Positions 23,731 to 31,368 of a stretch of DNA of 42,177 nt are shown here, piece after piece. The translations under genes and the position numbers were made by a program. Each line of letters starts with the position of its first letter. Position 1 is the first letter of the stretch. Origin of the DNA: Microvirga makkahensis (GTDB taxonomy: Bacteria; Pseudomonadota; Alphaproteobacteria; Rhizobiales; Beijerinckiaceae); the NCBI RefSeq assembly GCF_009830105.1, contig NZ_WURB01000032.1:1-42177 (forward strand), written 5' to 3'. The notes under the pieces were generated by a model that made no database searches, was not told where the DNA came from, and saw only the letters and a list, made by a program, of their open reading frames with translations.

Positions 23731-25107
23731 ATGAAGGAATATCCCAGCAGCGGGGTCTCACAGCAGGTATCGTTCCTGGCGGAATACATTGCCGGAACTC
23801 TCGACCGTGAGCTGCCGCCGGAGGTAGCCGCCGAGACGAAGCACCATGTTCTGGATACCCTTGCTGCCATCCTGTCGGGGTCGCGCCTGCGGGCTGGCCG
23901 ACTCGCGGCTGCCTATGTCGGCCCCATCGGCGGCGCGCCGGAGGCCACCGTCATCGGGACATCGCTGGCTGTGCCGGTGGTCAATGCAGCCCTGGCCAAT
24001 GGCATGGCCGGTCATGCGGATGAAACGGACGACTCGCATCTCGCGGGCCGGTTTCATCCGGGCTGCGGAATTGTACCGGCTGCGCTCGCGATTGCAGAAC
24101 GGCAGGACTGCAGCGGAACGGATCTCCTCCGCGCGGTTACGCTCGGCTATGACATCGGCGCGCGCGTGACAATCGCCCTTGGGCTTCGCAAGCCGGATAC
24201 GTCGCGGCACAGCACCCATAGCCTTGGTCCCGCCTTTGGCGCTGCCGCCGCAGCAGCCGCGCTCCTGCGTCTTGATCCGACCCAGGTGCGTCACGTCCTC
24301 TCCTACTCAGCGCAGCAGGCATCCGGAATTCCTTTCTGGCAGCGCGATCGTGAGCACGTAGAGAAGGCATTCGATTTCGGTGGCATGGGCGCACGCAACG
24401 GAGTGGCCGCCGCGACGATGGTCGCGGCTGGTTTCTCGGCGGTCGACGATCCGCTATCGGGAAAACACAACCTGTTCACGGCCTTCGGCGAGGACCCGGA
24501 TCCATCACTGCTGACGGCGGATCTCGGAGCGAGGTTCGAGATCATGCGGGCCTCCATCAAGAAATGGTGCGTGGGGTCTCCGATCCAGGCGGTGCTGGAT
24601 GCCATGACGGCGCTCGTCGAAACCTACCGCCTGAGCGCCCAGGATGCGAGACGCATCATCATCACGATGCCTGACGATCGCATTCACATCGTCGATAACA
24701 GGACCATGCCTGACGTATGCGTTCAGCACCTCGCCGCCCTGGCCCTCGTGGATGGAACCGTCACCTTCGAGAGCTCGCACGATCATGAGCGGATGAACGA
24801 TCCGGTCATTCAGTCGGTTCGCCGTCTCATCGAGCTCGTCCCGAGTGCGGAGCTCACGGCAGCGGTGCCGGCAAGGCAGGCTATCGTCGAAGTCGAGACC
24901 CTCGACGGACGCAGGTTGAGGCACCACGCGCAGGCGGTGCGCGGCACACCGGAGAACCCGATGGACCGGGGTGAGATCGAGGCGAAAGCCCTCGACCTGA
25001 TAATTCCCATCATCGGCTCGGATCGAGCCAAAGCCATGGTCGAAGCAGTCACGCATCTCGAGGACGTGCAACGCATCCGCAATCTGCGGGAACTGCTGAC
25101 GGTTTGA
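23731..25107 (+). CDS. MmgE/PrpD family protein 5 (divergent subgroup)
   Basis: A 458-residue MmgE/PrpD protein of a different subgroup from its four neighbours. The core motif reads HADETDDSH (residues 95-103), so the aromatic residue of DYDDT is replaced by Thr. The Lys region is VEKAFDFGG, with Asp where the others have His, and the KPYACG stretch is KKWCVGSPIQ. The His region RHSTHSLG is kept. The start is ATG 23731 (MKEYPSSGVS), preceded by AGAGGAAG; an upstream ATG at 23659 with AGAGGA is possible. It is divergent from MmgE/PrpD 4 and followed by a hairpin. Its substrate is probably different. Confidence 0.9.
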   Translation: MKEYPSSGVSQQVSFLAEYIAGTLDRELPPEVAAETKHHVLDTLAAILSGSRLRAGRLAAAYVGPIGGAPEATVIGTSLAVPVVNAALANGMAGHADETDDSHLAGRFHPGCGIVPAALAIAERQDCSGTDLLRAVTLGYDIGARVTIALGLRKPDTSRHSTHSLGPAFGAAAAAAALLRLDPTQVRHVLSYSAQQASGIPFWQRDREHVEKAFDFGGMGARNGVAAATMVAAGFSAVDDPLSGKHNLFTAFGEDPDPSLLTADLGARFEIMRASIKKWCVGSPIQAVLDAMTALVETYRLSAQDARRIIITMPDDRIHIVDNRTMPDVCVQHLAALALVDGTVTFESSHDHERMNDPVIQSVRRLIELVPSAELTAAVPARQAIVEVETLDGRRLRHHAQAVRGTPENPMDRGEIEAKALDLIIPIIGSDRAKAMVEAVTHLEDVQRIRNLRELLTV

Positions 25108-25137
25108 GACTGCTCTGTAAGTTGCAGGACAAATAGA

Positions 25138-25163
25138 CAGGGCACTCTTTCCAGAGCGCCCTG
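25138..25163. terminator. Hairpin terminator between MmgE/PrpD 5 and the tctC remnant
   Basis: CAGGGC, one mismatch, then CTCT pairs with AGAG and GCCCTG around the loop TTCC, giving a 10-bp stem with one A-C mismatch. It is 31 bases after the MmgE/PrpD 5 stop. T-runs on either side are weak, so it may serve both convergent units. Confidence 0.5.
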
Positions 25164-25188
25164 CTACGTTTGAGTTTCCGTGCCGCAC

Positions 25189-25742
25189 CTACTTGCTTCG
25201 CCAAGCCGACTCCTTGAGCAGTCCGGCGATACGCCGCCTGCTCCTTCTTGGCGGATTCGTCGAGAGCAGGACCGGCAAGGAAGATGTTTTCCCAACCGCG
25301 GGTTTCGAGCACCTTCCTTCATGCGTCAGACTTCACGAGGTTCTCGAACATCGCCGTCAGCTTGGCCTTGTCCTTGATTGAAATGCGGGGCAGCGCGACG
25401 ATCATGTGCCAGTCGAGAATTCGAGATCGATGCCGTCTTCCTTCAGGGCGGCGCCTCGACTCCCGGAAGGCGCTCCGGCGAGGACACGGCGAGAAGCCGA
25501 AGCTTGCCTGCCTCGATCTGGCTCATGAACTCACCAAGCGAGTTGATGCCTGCCGTCACCTTCCCGCCCAGAAGCGCGCCGAGCGATTCACCACTGCCGG
25601 AAAAGGCGATGTAGTTGGTCTTCGTCGGATCTGCGCCGAAATTCTTCGTAATCAAGGCCGCCAGGATGTGATCCGGCCCGCCGGCCGACCCGCCCGCCCG
25701 CCCAGGTCACCTTGGACGGAACGGACAGGAACATGCCGTCAT
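25189..25742 (-). pseudogene. Decayed TctC-family substrate-binding protein gene
   Basis: Pieces of a TctC protein are spread over different minus-strand frames. A middle part (25443-25655, ITKNFGADPTKTNYIAFSGSGE... and LLAVSSPERLPG) is flanked upstream by VTWAGG, out of frame with GGPDHILAA at a G-rich run near 25690. Downstream come GWENIFLAGPALDESAKKEQ and then, in another frame, RIAGLLKESAWRSK with the original stop at 25189-25191. The N-terminal third, including the signal peptide, is missing. Several frameshifts make it non-functional. It follows the TcuA-like remnant in the same direction, so both once formed an operon. Confidence 0.85.
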
Positions 25743-25819
25743 GAATGTCAGCGCTGTTACTTCCTTATTTTAGAGCACATCGACGCCGAGGCGCGCGGCC
25801 GTGAGATAGAGCGCGTTTA

Positions 25820-26247
25820 ACATCGACCGCCCTGCCCGAGAGAGAGAGAGAGAGCGAGTTGGTGCGTCCGAGGCTCAGCGTTCCGCCGCGCGACGGCTGT
25901 CAGCGAACTCCCTGCTCGGCGCTCCAGTTCAGGATCTCCTTGAATCCGCGGACCATGAAGCGGGCGAGTTCGTCGTCCGTCCGCCCGCCGGTGCCCCGCA
26001 GGCGATCTTCCCAGAACTCTTCCTCGGTCTAGAGGCCCGTCAGGATATCCGTAGCCGCACCATGGGCGCAGCGCATATTGCGGATGTGGCGTGTATTGCC
26101 GCCGCGATAGAATTTGGGGCTGCACCGAGGACCAGGACCGAGGCCCCGGAGTGCCTTGCGCTGATTGCTGCGCAAAGAGCAGCATTCCCACCGCCTACAA
26201 CGAGGACATCGTATTTTGGGCCAGAAGGGATTTCGCCTTCTCGACAT
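25820..26247 (-). pseudogene. Decayed FAD-dependent tricarballylate dehydrogenase-like (TcuA) gene
   Basis: On the minus strand from ATG 26247, the N-terminal part of a flavoprotein of the fumarate-reductase/TcuA type can be followed. It has the FAD-binding segment YDVLVVGGGNAALCAAISA, then PKFYRGGNTRHIRNMRCAH, TEEEFWED and DDELARFM, and finally GGTLSLGRTNS. It is broken by a one-base gain in an A-run, a one-base loss in a C-run, an in-frame TAG and an in-frame TGA. It ends in a (GA)n stretch at 25838-25854. The C-terminal two thirds are gone. TcuA oxidises tricarballylate to aconitate, so the ancestral unit probably served tricarballylate or a similar acid. The family call rests on remembered motifs. 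Confidence 0.75.
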
Positions 26248-26564
26248 GGCCCGTCGCATCGGGCGACAGGCTTTTGTGCTCCAGAGGCGTGGAGCTTCTC
26301 GACAGCGCAGCGGCTACATTCATCTGCTCAATTCTCGACGATCATTTTCACGGACTCACGGCGTCTTGCAAGGTTTGCGCCACAGGCCCGAACTTCCGGC
26401 GGCCGTTGCTTGTCCACACGCTAGTCGCGAGTTCTTCCAGCGCCTCGACCCTCACCAGAGTTGGCAGGCATCCTTCCCCTGCCGGCGTTGATTCAGTGCG
26501 CCTTTGCGCTCTCATTCCGCGGCACGTGCATGCCCCGGCACCCGAGGCGCAGCTTCGCGTACGG
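26248..26564 (-). other. Gap with a possible unrecognised coding remnant
   Basis: No intact gene is visible in these 317 bases. A minus-strand frame at about 26348-26460 reads like the end of a protein (VEALEELATSVWTSNGRRKF, GPVAQTLQDAVSP, stop), but no family was recognised. It would lie between the TTGTATAC operator and the TcuA-like remnant and could be another decayed gene of the same former operon. Confidence 0.3.
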
Positions 26565-26572
26565 TTGTATAC
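26565..26572. promoter_or_regulatory. TTGTATAC operator before GntR regulator 3
   Basis: TTGTATAC is 79 bases before the regulator start and also upstream of the decayed divergent tcuA/tctC unit. It is a likely binding site of the FCD regulator that follows, which makes this regulator the best candidate for the other three TTGTATAC sites. Confidence 0.55.
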
Positions 26573-26651
26573 GAAATTATTCGAAAGTGCGCCTTGGTCA
26601 AGGGCTGTTTAAGGGTATCTCTAGTAGGGTGCATGGCCCGGCGGAGCGTGA

Positions 26652-27332
26652 ATGTCAGATCAAATGTCGAGCGGCTTGGAACTGGTGGGCCGGGATTCGG
26701 GAATTCCCTTGAGCGAGGCGGTCTTCCGGTCCTTATGCCAAGCCCTTTGCGCCGGCCTGTACCGCCCTGGCGACAGGCTGCGGGAGGAAGAAGTCGCGCA
26801 ACGCCTGAAGGTCAGCCGCACGCCGGTCCGGGAAGCTCTCGGACGCCTCATGGCGAAAGGGTTCGTGGAGCCCGCGAGCGGCCGCGGCCTCGTCGTCAGG
26901 AGCCTCGATGCGGCCGAGGTGCTCGAACTTTACGCCATGAGGGAGATCCTTGAGGGTGCAGCGGCTCGCCTTGCGGCCCAGCATGCCTCTCAGCCGGAGA
27001 TCGATGCGCTTACCGACCTGGAGAACGCTTTCGAGGCGCAGGCCGGGGACACCGCAGAGATGGCGAGGTTGAACCGCGCTTTTCACGAGACGATCTTCAG
27101 GGCGGCCCGTAATCGCTACCTGGATAGCGCCCTGCAGGAGCTCCAGGATGGCATCGCCCTCCTCGGCATCACGACCTTCAGCATCGAAGGGCGCCCCGCA
27201 ACAGCGGCCGAGGAGCACAGAAACCTTATCGAGGCGATCGCATCCCGCAACCCGGACCATGCGGAAAAGCTTGCCCGGATACACATTCAGGAAGCCCTCC
27301 GTTCCCGGCTTAGGCTCCTTCAGGAACGCTAG
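26652..27332 (+). CDS. FCD-type GntR transcriptional regulator 3
   Basis: A 226-residue regulator with an N-terminal winged helix-turn-helix at about residues 18-85. Its recognition helix KVSRTPVREA differs from the SRGPIREA of the other two regulators here. The FCD domain keeps NRAFHETIFR, EEHRNLIEAI and a later HI as likely ligand-binding positions. It looks intact even though its divergent neighbours are decayed. TTGTATAC sites before tctC of system 2, SDR 2 and the MmgE pair suggest it controls these distant units. That would explain why it was retained. Confidence 0.92.
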   Translation: MSDQMSSGLELVGRDSGIPLSEAVFRSLCQALCAGLYRPGDRLREEEVAQRLKVSRTPVREALGRLMAKGFVEPASGRGLVVRSLDAAEVLELYAMREILEGAAARLAAQHASQPEIDALTDLENAFEAQAGDTAEMARLNRAFHETIFRAARNRYLDSALQELQDGIALLGITTFSIEGRPATAAEEHRNLIEAIASRNPDHAEKLARIHIQEALRSRLRLLQER

Positions 27333-27817
27333 CGGGATCGGCAATTGATGTGCCATAGAGCTCGCCATTCAGGAGAGCTACGTTATGGCAAGGCCGAAAG
27401 CCTGCTATGCGTCTTCGTCCATATGCCAACGCAGCAAATATGATAAAGCCAAGTCTTAGTATCTTGGCGTTCATCCACATTAGCAATTATGGTTGCACTC
27501 GCTTTCCAATTTATCTCTGAGTTTTTGGCTAGCGTGCGGGACATGCATACATTTCTTAGGCGGGACTACCCCTGTCTTGTTGAGTAGATTGAGCAGTTTG
27601 TCGCCCCATTGCAAATAGCAGCACCGGAAGTTTCGTAGTTTACAGGGCCTAATTCAGAGCCTTGTATGACGGCTCGTCTACTGCGCTTAAATGCAGACGT
27701 CCTTAGGAGCTCCTCTTATGGCTGCCTAGCCGATGTCGAGTGCGGCAGCCGACAACCGATGGGCAAGGCTCGTGATCATGCTCAATGGCAATTTCGAGGC
27801 GATTTGAGCTGGCCTAT
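27333..27817. other. Intergenic region without recognised genes
   Basis: 485 bases between the GntR regulator 3 stop and the IS left end. The base composition is visibly more A/T-rich than the neighbours in 27420-27660. Short open frames have no ribosome site or recognisable product. No tRNA or other RNA gene was recognised. Confidence 0.5.
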
Positions 27818-28150
27818 GAGCCCGTCGCGAAAAGGGTTGAGTACCGAGGCCGCTATGATTCCAGGAGGGTGCTGAAGCCTGATCTGGAAGCGCAATGTGG
27901 ACCCCGACCACCCGGCGGCAGTATAGCCGCGACGGCTTGCGTTACGAAACCGATTTGACCGATGCCGAATGGGCGCTGATCAAGCCACTTCTGCCCGAGC
28001 CCCACGCCCGAGGTCGGCCACGACGCCGGCCGGTCCGGGAGATCCTGAACGCGATCTTCTATATCCTACGCGGCGGCATTGCCTGGCGGCTGTTGCCCTC
28101 TGATCTGCCACCCAAAGAGCACCGTCTTTCGCCGGTTTCGTCTTTGGCGG
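27818..28150 (+). mobile_element. Left-end remnant of an IS5-group insertion sequence
   Basis: The terminal sequence GAGCCCGTCGCGAAAA starts at 27818. From ATG 27895 an IS5-type transposase N-terminus can be read: YETDLTDAEWALIKPLLPE, GRPRRRPVREILNAIFYILRGG and IAWRLLPSDLPPK. A one-base insertion near 28113 shifts the frame, after which STVFRRFRLWRDGS continues in the correct register. The rest of the element is absent, and LysR-type coding sequence begins within a few bases. It matches the right-end remnant at 117-435 in group and orientation. Confidence 0.8.
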
Positions 28151-28154
28151 GATG

Positions 28155-28760
28155 GAAGCCCTGATGCCAATGGCGCCGCTGCTTCCGGTCATCGGATCAT
28201 TTGCCGAGACCTATCCTGCGGTCGATCTCAGGGTGATCGTTGATGCCGTGACCTCGCCCTTGGCCTCGGTGCTGGAAGGAACAAGCATGCTCGGCATCAC
28301 GGGGCCGCTTGCGCTCCAGCACCAGGAGATCGTCACTGCCCCGATCCTCACGGTCCAACGTGTCGCTGTTGCCGCTCCCTCGCATCCTCTTGCCAGGAGC
28401 AATCAGCCGCTTACCCGCAGGGCAATCACGGAGCATCGACAGATCGTCACGTGGACCCGCGATCAGACGGGTGGCAGCCACCCGTTCAGACCCACCTCGA
28501 CGCGCGCATGGCAGGCGAGTGACATCGGAGCGAAGCGGGAAATGCTGCTAGCGGGCCTCGGGTGGGGCACCATGCCCCTGCACATCGTCGAGGATGACCT
28601 TGCATCAGGAAGGCTCGTGCAGCTTCGGTTGCCGCCTCAGATCGCGGCTCCCTGGTCGACGCCGTTGCCGCTCTATCTCATCCGCTCCGTCCATCACCCT
28701 CAAGGTCCTGCCGGCCGTTGGCTGTTCGAGCGGATCGTCTCTATTCTCGGCCAGCACTAG
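28155..28760 (+). pseudogene. LysR-type regulator lacking its DNA-binding domain
   Basis: About 200 residues match the C-terminal effector domain of a LysR regulator: ALMPMAPLLPVIGSFAETYP at the start, then VAAPSHPLA, GAKREMLLAGLGWGTMPLHI and the tail PAGRWLFERIVSIL. The N-terminal helix-turn-helix (about 85 residues) is missing and the IS5-group left end lies there instead. The remaining piece could not bind DNA. It precedes DoxX, GST and VOC genes in the same direction, and genes of this type often have a LysR neighbour. Confidence 0.8.
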
Positions 28761-28947
28761 GGATCTCGTTGCCTCCTATGGCGAAACTCAGGTTCGAGCC
28801 GCTCCGCAAAACAATGCGGCACTAGGCGAGCTTTGCAGTAAAGCAATTGTGACCACGCATCTATGCGAAGCAAAGTTTGCTCCATTGCAATTTGATGCTG
28901 CGGCGGGCCAGGTAAAAGGAGCGCACCGCAACAACGAGGATGCTACT

Positions 28948-29388
28948 GTGAACTTCGACAAGACGCTCGACCCCTTTGCCCCTCTCATGCTCAGCCTGAT
29001 GCGTGTGGTGTTCGCCATTACATTCTTCGCGCATGGCACCCAGAAGATCCTCGGCTTCCCAGCCAGCAACATGAATCCGGCTGCATTCTCCCTGCCATGG
29101 ATTGCAGGGGTCCTGGAACTCGTCGGTGGCGCGTTGCTCATCGTCGGTCTGTTCACCCGCCCGGTTGCCTTCGTGCTCTCAGGCTTGATGGCCTTCGCCT
29201 ACTTCATGGCCCACGCGCCGAAGAGTTTCTTCCCAGCGCTTAACGGCGGCGACGCAGCCATCCTGTTCTGCTTCGGTTTTCTGTATCTCGTGTTCGCCGG
29301 GGCAGGCTCGATCAGCCTCGATGCCTTTCGCAAGCGCACGTCCACAGCTAACGACACCGGCCTGACCGGCGCTCCTCGCAGGGCGTAA
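28948..29388 (+). CDS. DoxX family membrane protein
   Basis: A 146-residue protein with four membrane helices (about residues 12-34, 48-72, 76-95 and 103-122) and the DoxX-typical FFAHGTQKILGFP, FSLPWIAGVLELVGGALLI and GLFTRPVAF. The start is GTG 28948 with GAGGA seven bases upstream; a longer frame runs into the LysR remnant and is rejected. Roles proposed for the family concern redox or sulfur stress at the membrane, but here only the family can be stated. It lies 80 bases before a glutathione S-transferase gene. Confidence 0.88.
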   Translation: MNFDKTLDPFAPLMLSLMRVVFAITFFAHGTQKILGFPASNMNPAAFSLPWIAGVLELVGGALLIVGLFTRPVAFVLSGLMAFAYFMAHAPKSFFPALNGGDAAILFCFGFLYLVFAGAGSISLDAFRKRTSTANDTGLTGAPRRA

Positions 29389-29468
29389 GTCTTCCTACCT
29401 CGAATGGCCGCGTCCAGGCATGCACTCTCCCGGAATGCCATCCAATCACATCGCACCAGGAATTGAAG

Positions 29469-30086
29469 ATGAAACTCTACTATGCTCCGGGAGCCTGTTC
29501 TCTTGCCCCGCACATCGTCGCTCGTGAGGCCGGGCTCTCCCTCGACCTGATCAAGGTTGACCTGCGTGACCGCACCACGGAAACGGGACAGTCGTTTGAA
29601 GAGATCAACCCGAAGGGCTATGTCCCGGCGCTCAGGGTGGAGAGTGGCGAAGTTCTGACAGAGGTTTCTGCCATCATCCAGTATCTCGCAAGCCAGGCTC
29701 CGCTGAGCAATCTCATGCCCGGCCATGATGGCTTCGATCGCTTTCGCTTTCTGGAGTGGCTCGGGTTTATCAGCACCGAAATTCACAAGGGGTTCGGCCC
29801 GCTGTGGAGGCCGAACTTCCCTGAGGATGTGAAGCAAGCGGCCAGAGACAGGCTGTTCCAGCGCTTTGCCTATCTCGACAAGTATTTTGCCGAGAAGCCC
29901 TACATCATGGGAGAGAGCTTCACGATTGCAGACGCGTATCTCTTCACGGTACTGAACTGGGCTCACGTTCATAAGCTCGACATGTCGGCTTACTCGAACA
30001 TCGCTGCCTTCGTGAATCGTATCGCGGCTCGGCCGAAGGTTCAGGAAGCCCTCGCAACAGAAGGCCTTCTCCAGAAGGCAGCCTAG
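29469..30086 (+). CDS. Glutathione S-transferase (beta-class-like)
   Basis: A 205-residue cytosolic GST. The N-terminal thioredoxin-like domain begins MKLYYAPGACSLAPHI with Cys10, the mixed-disulfide cysteine of bacterial beta-class enzymes. The cis-Pro region is KGYVPAL and the Glu/Ser pair LTEVSAIIQYL. The helical C-terminal domain has GESFTIADAYLFTVL. It conjugates glutathione to electrophiles or has thiol-transfer activity. The start is ATG 29469 with AGGA upstream. It lies between the DoxX and VOC genes and is closed by a clear terminator. Confidence 0.93.
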   Translation: MKLYYAPGACSLAPHIVAREAGLSLDLIKVDLRDRTTETGQSFEEINPKGYVPALRVESGEVLTEVSAIIQYLASQAPLSNLMPGHDGFDRFRFLEWLGFISTEIHKGFGPLWRPNFPEDVKQAARDRLFQRFAYLDKYFAEKPYIMGESFTIADAYLFTVLNWAHVHKLDMSAYSNIAAFVNRIAARPKVQEALATEGLLQKAA

Positions 30087-30104
30087 ACTTACGATTTCGC
30101 TTAG

Positions 30105-30134
30105 GAGGAGCTGCCCGACCCGGACAGCTCTTTT
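30105..30134 (+). terminator. Rho-independent terminator after the GST gene
   Basis: GAGCTG (30108-30113) pairs with CAGCTC (30125-30130). After one mismatch CCG pairs with CGG around a short loop, and TTTT follows at once. It is 18 bases past the GST stop, so the VOC gene probably has its own promoter or depends on read-through. Confidence 0.65.
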
Positions 30135-30161
30135 CATTCCCGCCCGTCTTTCGTTTCCGAT

Positions 30162-31142
30162 ATGACCTTGCCCCTGACCCGCCGTAGGCTCCTCCATCTT
30201 GCCGGCGCCTCCTGTCCCGCTATCGCGATGATCGGCGCCGTAAAGGCGGAAGGCGGCACGACCATCGGTGCAGTGCAGGCCGAGGCACTTCTCGCGAACC
30301 GGACACCAATCCGCATCGGCTCGGTCGCCCTGCGAGTCCGCGACCTTGAGAAGATGACGGCCTTCTACCGCGACGTGCTCGGCTTGGCTGTTCTGGAGAG
30401 AACTGGCTCGCAGGTACGGCTCGGGGCTGGAGGTTTTCCTCTCCTGGCACTGGAGCACAAGCCATCTGCGACGCTGGAGCCTCCCACCAGCGCGGGCCTC
30501 TATCACACCGCTTTTCTCATGCCATCCCGCAAGGATCTTGCGCGCTGGCTCGTCCATGTGGCCGTGAACCGCGTACCGCTGGCAGGTTTCGCCGATCATC
30601 TCGTCAGCGAAGCCGTCTATCTCGACGATCCGGAAGGCAACGGGATTGAGGTCTACTCAGACCGTGACCCCAATCAGTGGAAGTGGAGTGACGGGGCCGT
30701 GATCATGGGCACCGAGCAGCTCGACGTCGACGGCATCCTGTCCCTCACAAACATTCGGGTGAACGATTACGCCCAAGCCCCTGAGGGTCTCCGGATCGGG
30801 CATATGCATCTGCGCGTCGGCGGTCTTGAGTCCGCGGCAGCTTTCTACCGCGATGCGGTCGGCTTTGCGCCGACCCGGCAGCGCAACGGCGCAACGTTCC
30901 TGTCGTCAGGCGGCTATCATCACCATGTGGGCATGAACACGTGGCGAAGCGCCGGCGCCGGGATGCGCGACGAGACGGCGACAGGTTTGGCTTGGTTCTC
31001 GCTGCACGTGGCGGACTCGGCGATCCTGGAGCAGCAGGAACAGCGCCTTCGCAAGGCCGGAGCTGCGGTTGCCACCATTACGGGCGGCATTGAGACCGCC
31101 GATCCGTGGGGCACGAGGCTGCGCCTTCTCCGCACAGACTGA
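30162..31142 (+). CDS. VOC-superfamily protein (catechol 2,3-dioxygenase/glyoxalase-like)
   Basis: A 326-residue protein with two VOC halves, about residues 45-165 and 205-320. The beginnings are RIGSVALRVRDLEKMTAFYRDVLGL and RIGHMHLRVGGLESAAAFYRDAVGF, and the first half ends with DDPEGNGIEVYSDR. The likely metal ligands are the His of LYHTAF, the His of GHMHLRV and the Glu of GIEVYSD, as in CatE-type extradiol dioxygenases. Unusually, the N-terminus has LTRRRLLHLAG and a hydrophobic stretch ending AVKAEG, which looks like a Tat signal. No later start with homology was found, so an exported form is possible but unproven. It sits with DoxX and GST. Confidence 0.85.
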   Translation: MTLPLTRRRLLHLAGASCPAIAMIGAVKAEGGTTIGAVQAEALLANRTPIRIGSVALRVRDLEKMTAFYRDVLGLAVLERTGSQVRLGAGGFPLLALEHKPSATLEPPTSAGLYHTAFLMPSRKDLARWLVHVAVNRVPLAGFADHLVSEAVYLDDPEGNGIEVYSDRDPNQWKWSDGAVIMGTEQLDVDGILSLTNIRVNDYAQAPEGLRIGHMHLRVGGLESAAAFYRDAVGFAPTRQRNGATFLSSGGYHHHVGMNTWRSAGAGMRDETATGLAWFSLHVADSAILEQQEQRLRKAGAAVATITGGIETADPWGTRLRLLRTD

Positions 31143-31368
31143 TGCGCAGCTGTAGCTCCTGAGGTCTACTCCTGAGCGGACGAGGGCGAGCCTTCAAAAC
31201 CCGGGAGCTCCAACGCAGCTACGTGCCGAAGGTGCCCTAAGCTCGTCAGAAATGCAGGCGGCGATCACCCAGGAACATCAGAGGACGGGCGGACTAAGCC
31301 CCCGTTCCCGTTGCCCAGCATCGCCAATATGATGATGATGACCGACCCCAGATAGCCGGCCTTGCGTT

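Noticed and set aside
25838..25854. (GA)n microsatellite as a phase-variable switch
   Set aside because: It lies inside a gene already broken by other frameshifts and stops, so length changes cannot switch a functional product. It is more likely slippage in decaying DNA.
29199..30599. 466-residue minus-strand open frame
   Set aside because: It lies across the DoxX, GST and VOC genes, which have clear family motifs on the other strand. There is no ribosome site and no recognisable product.
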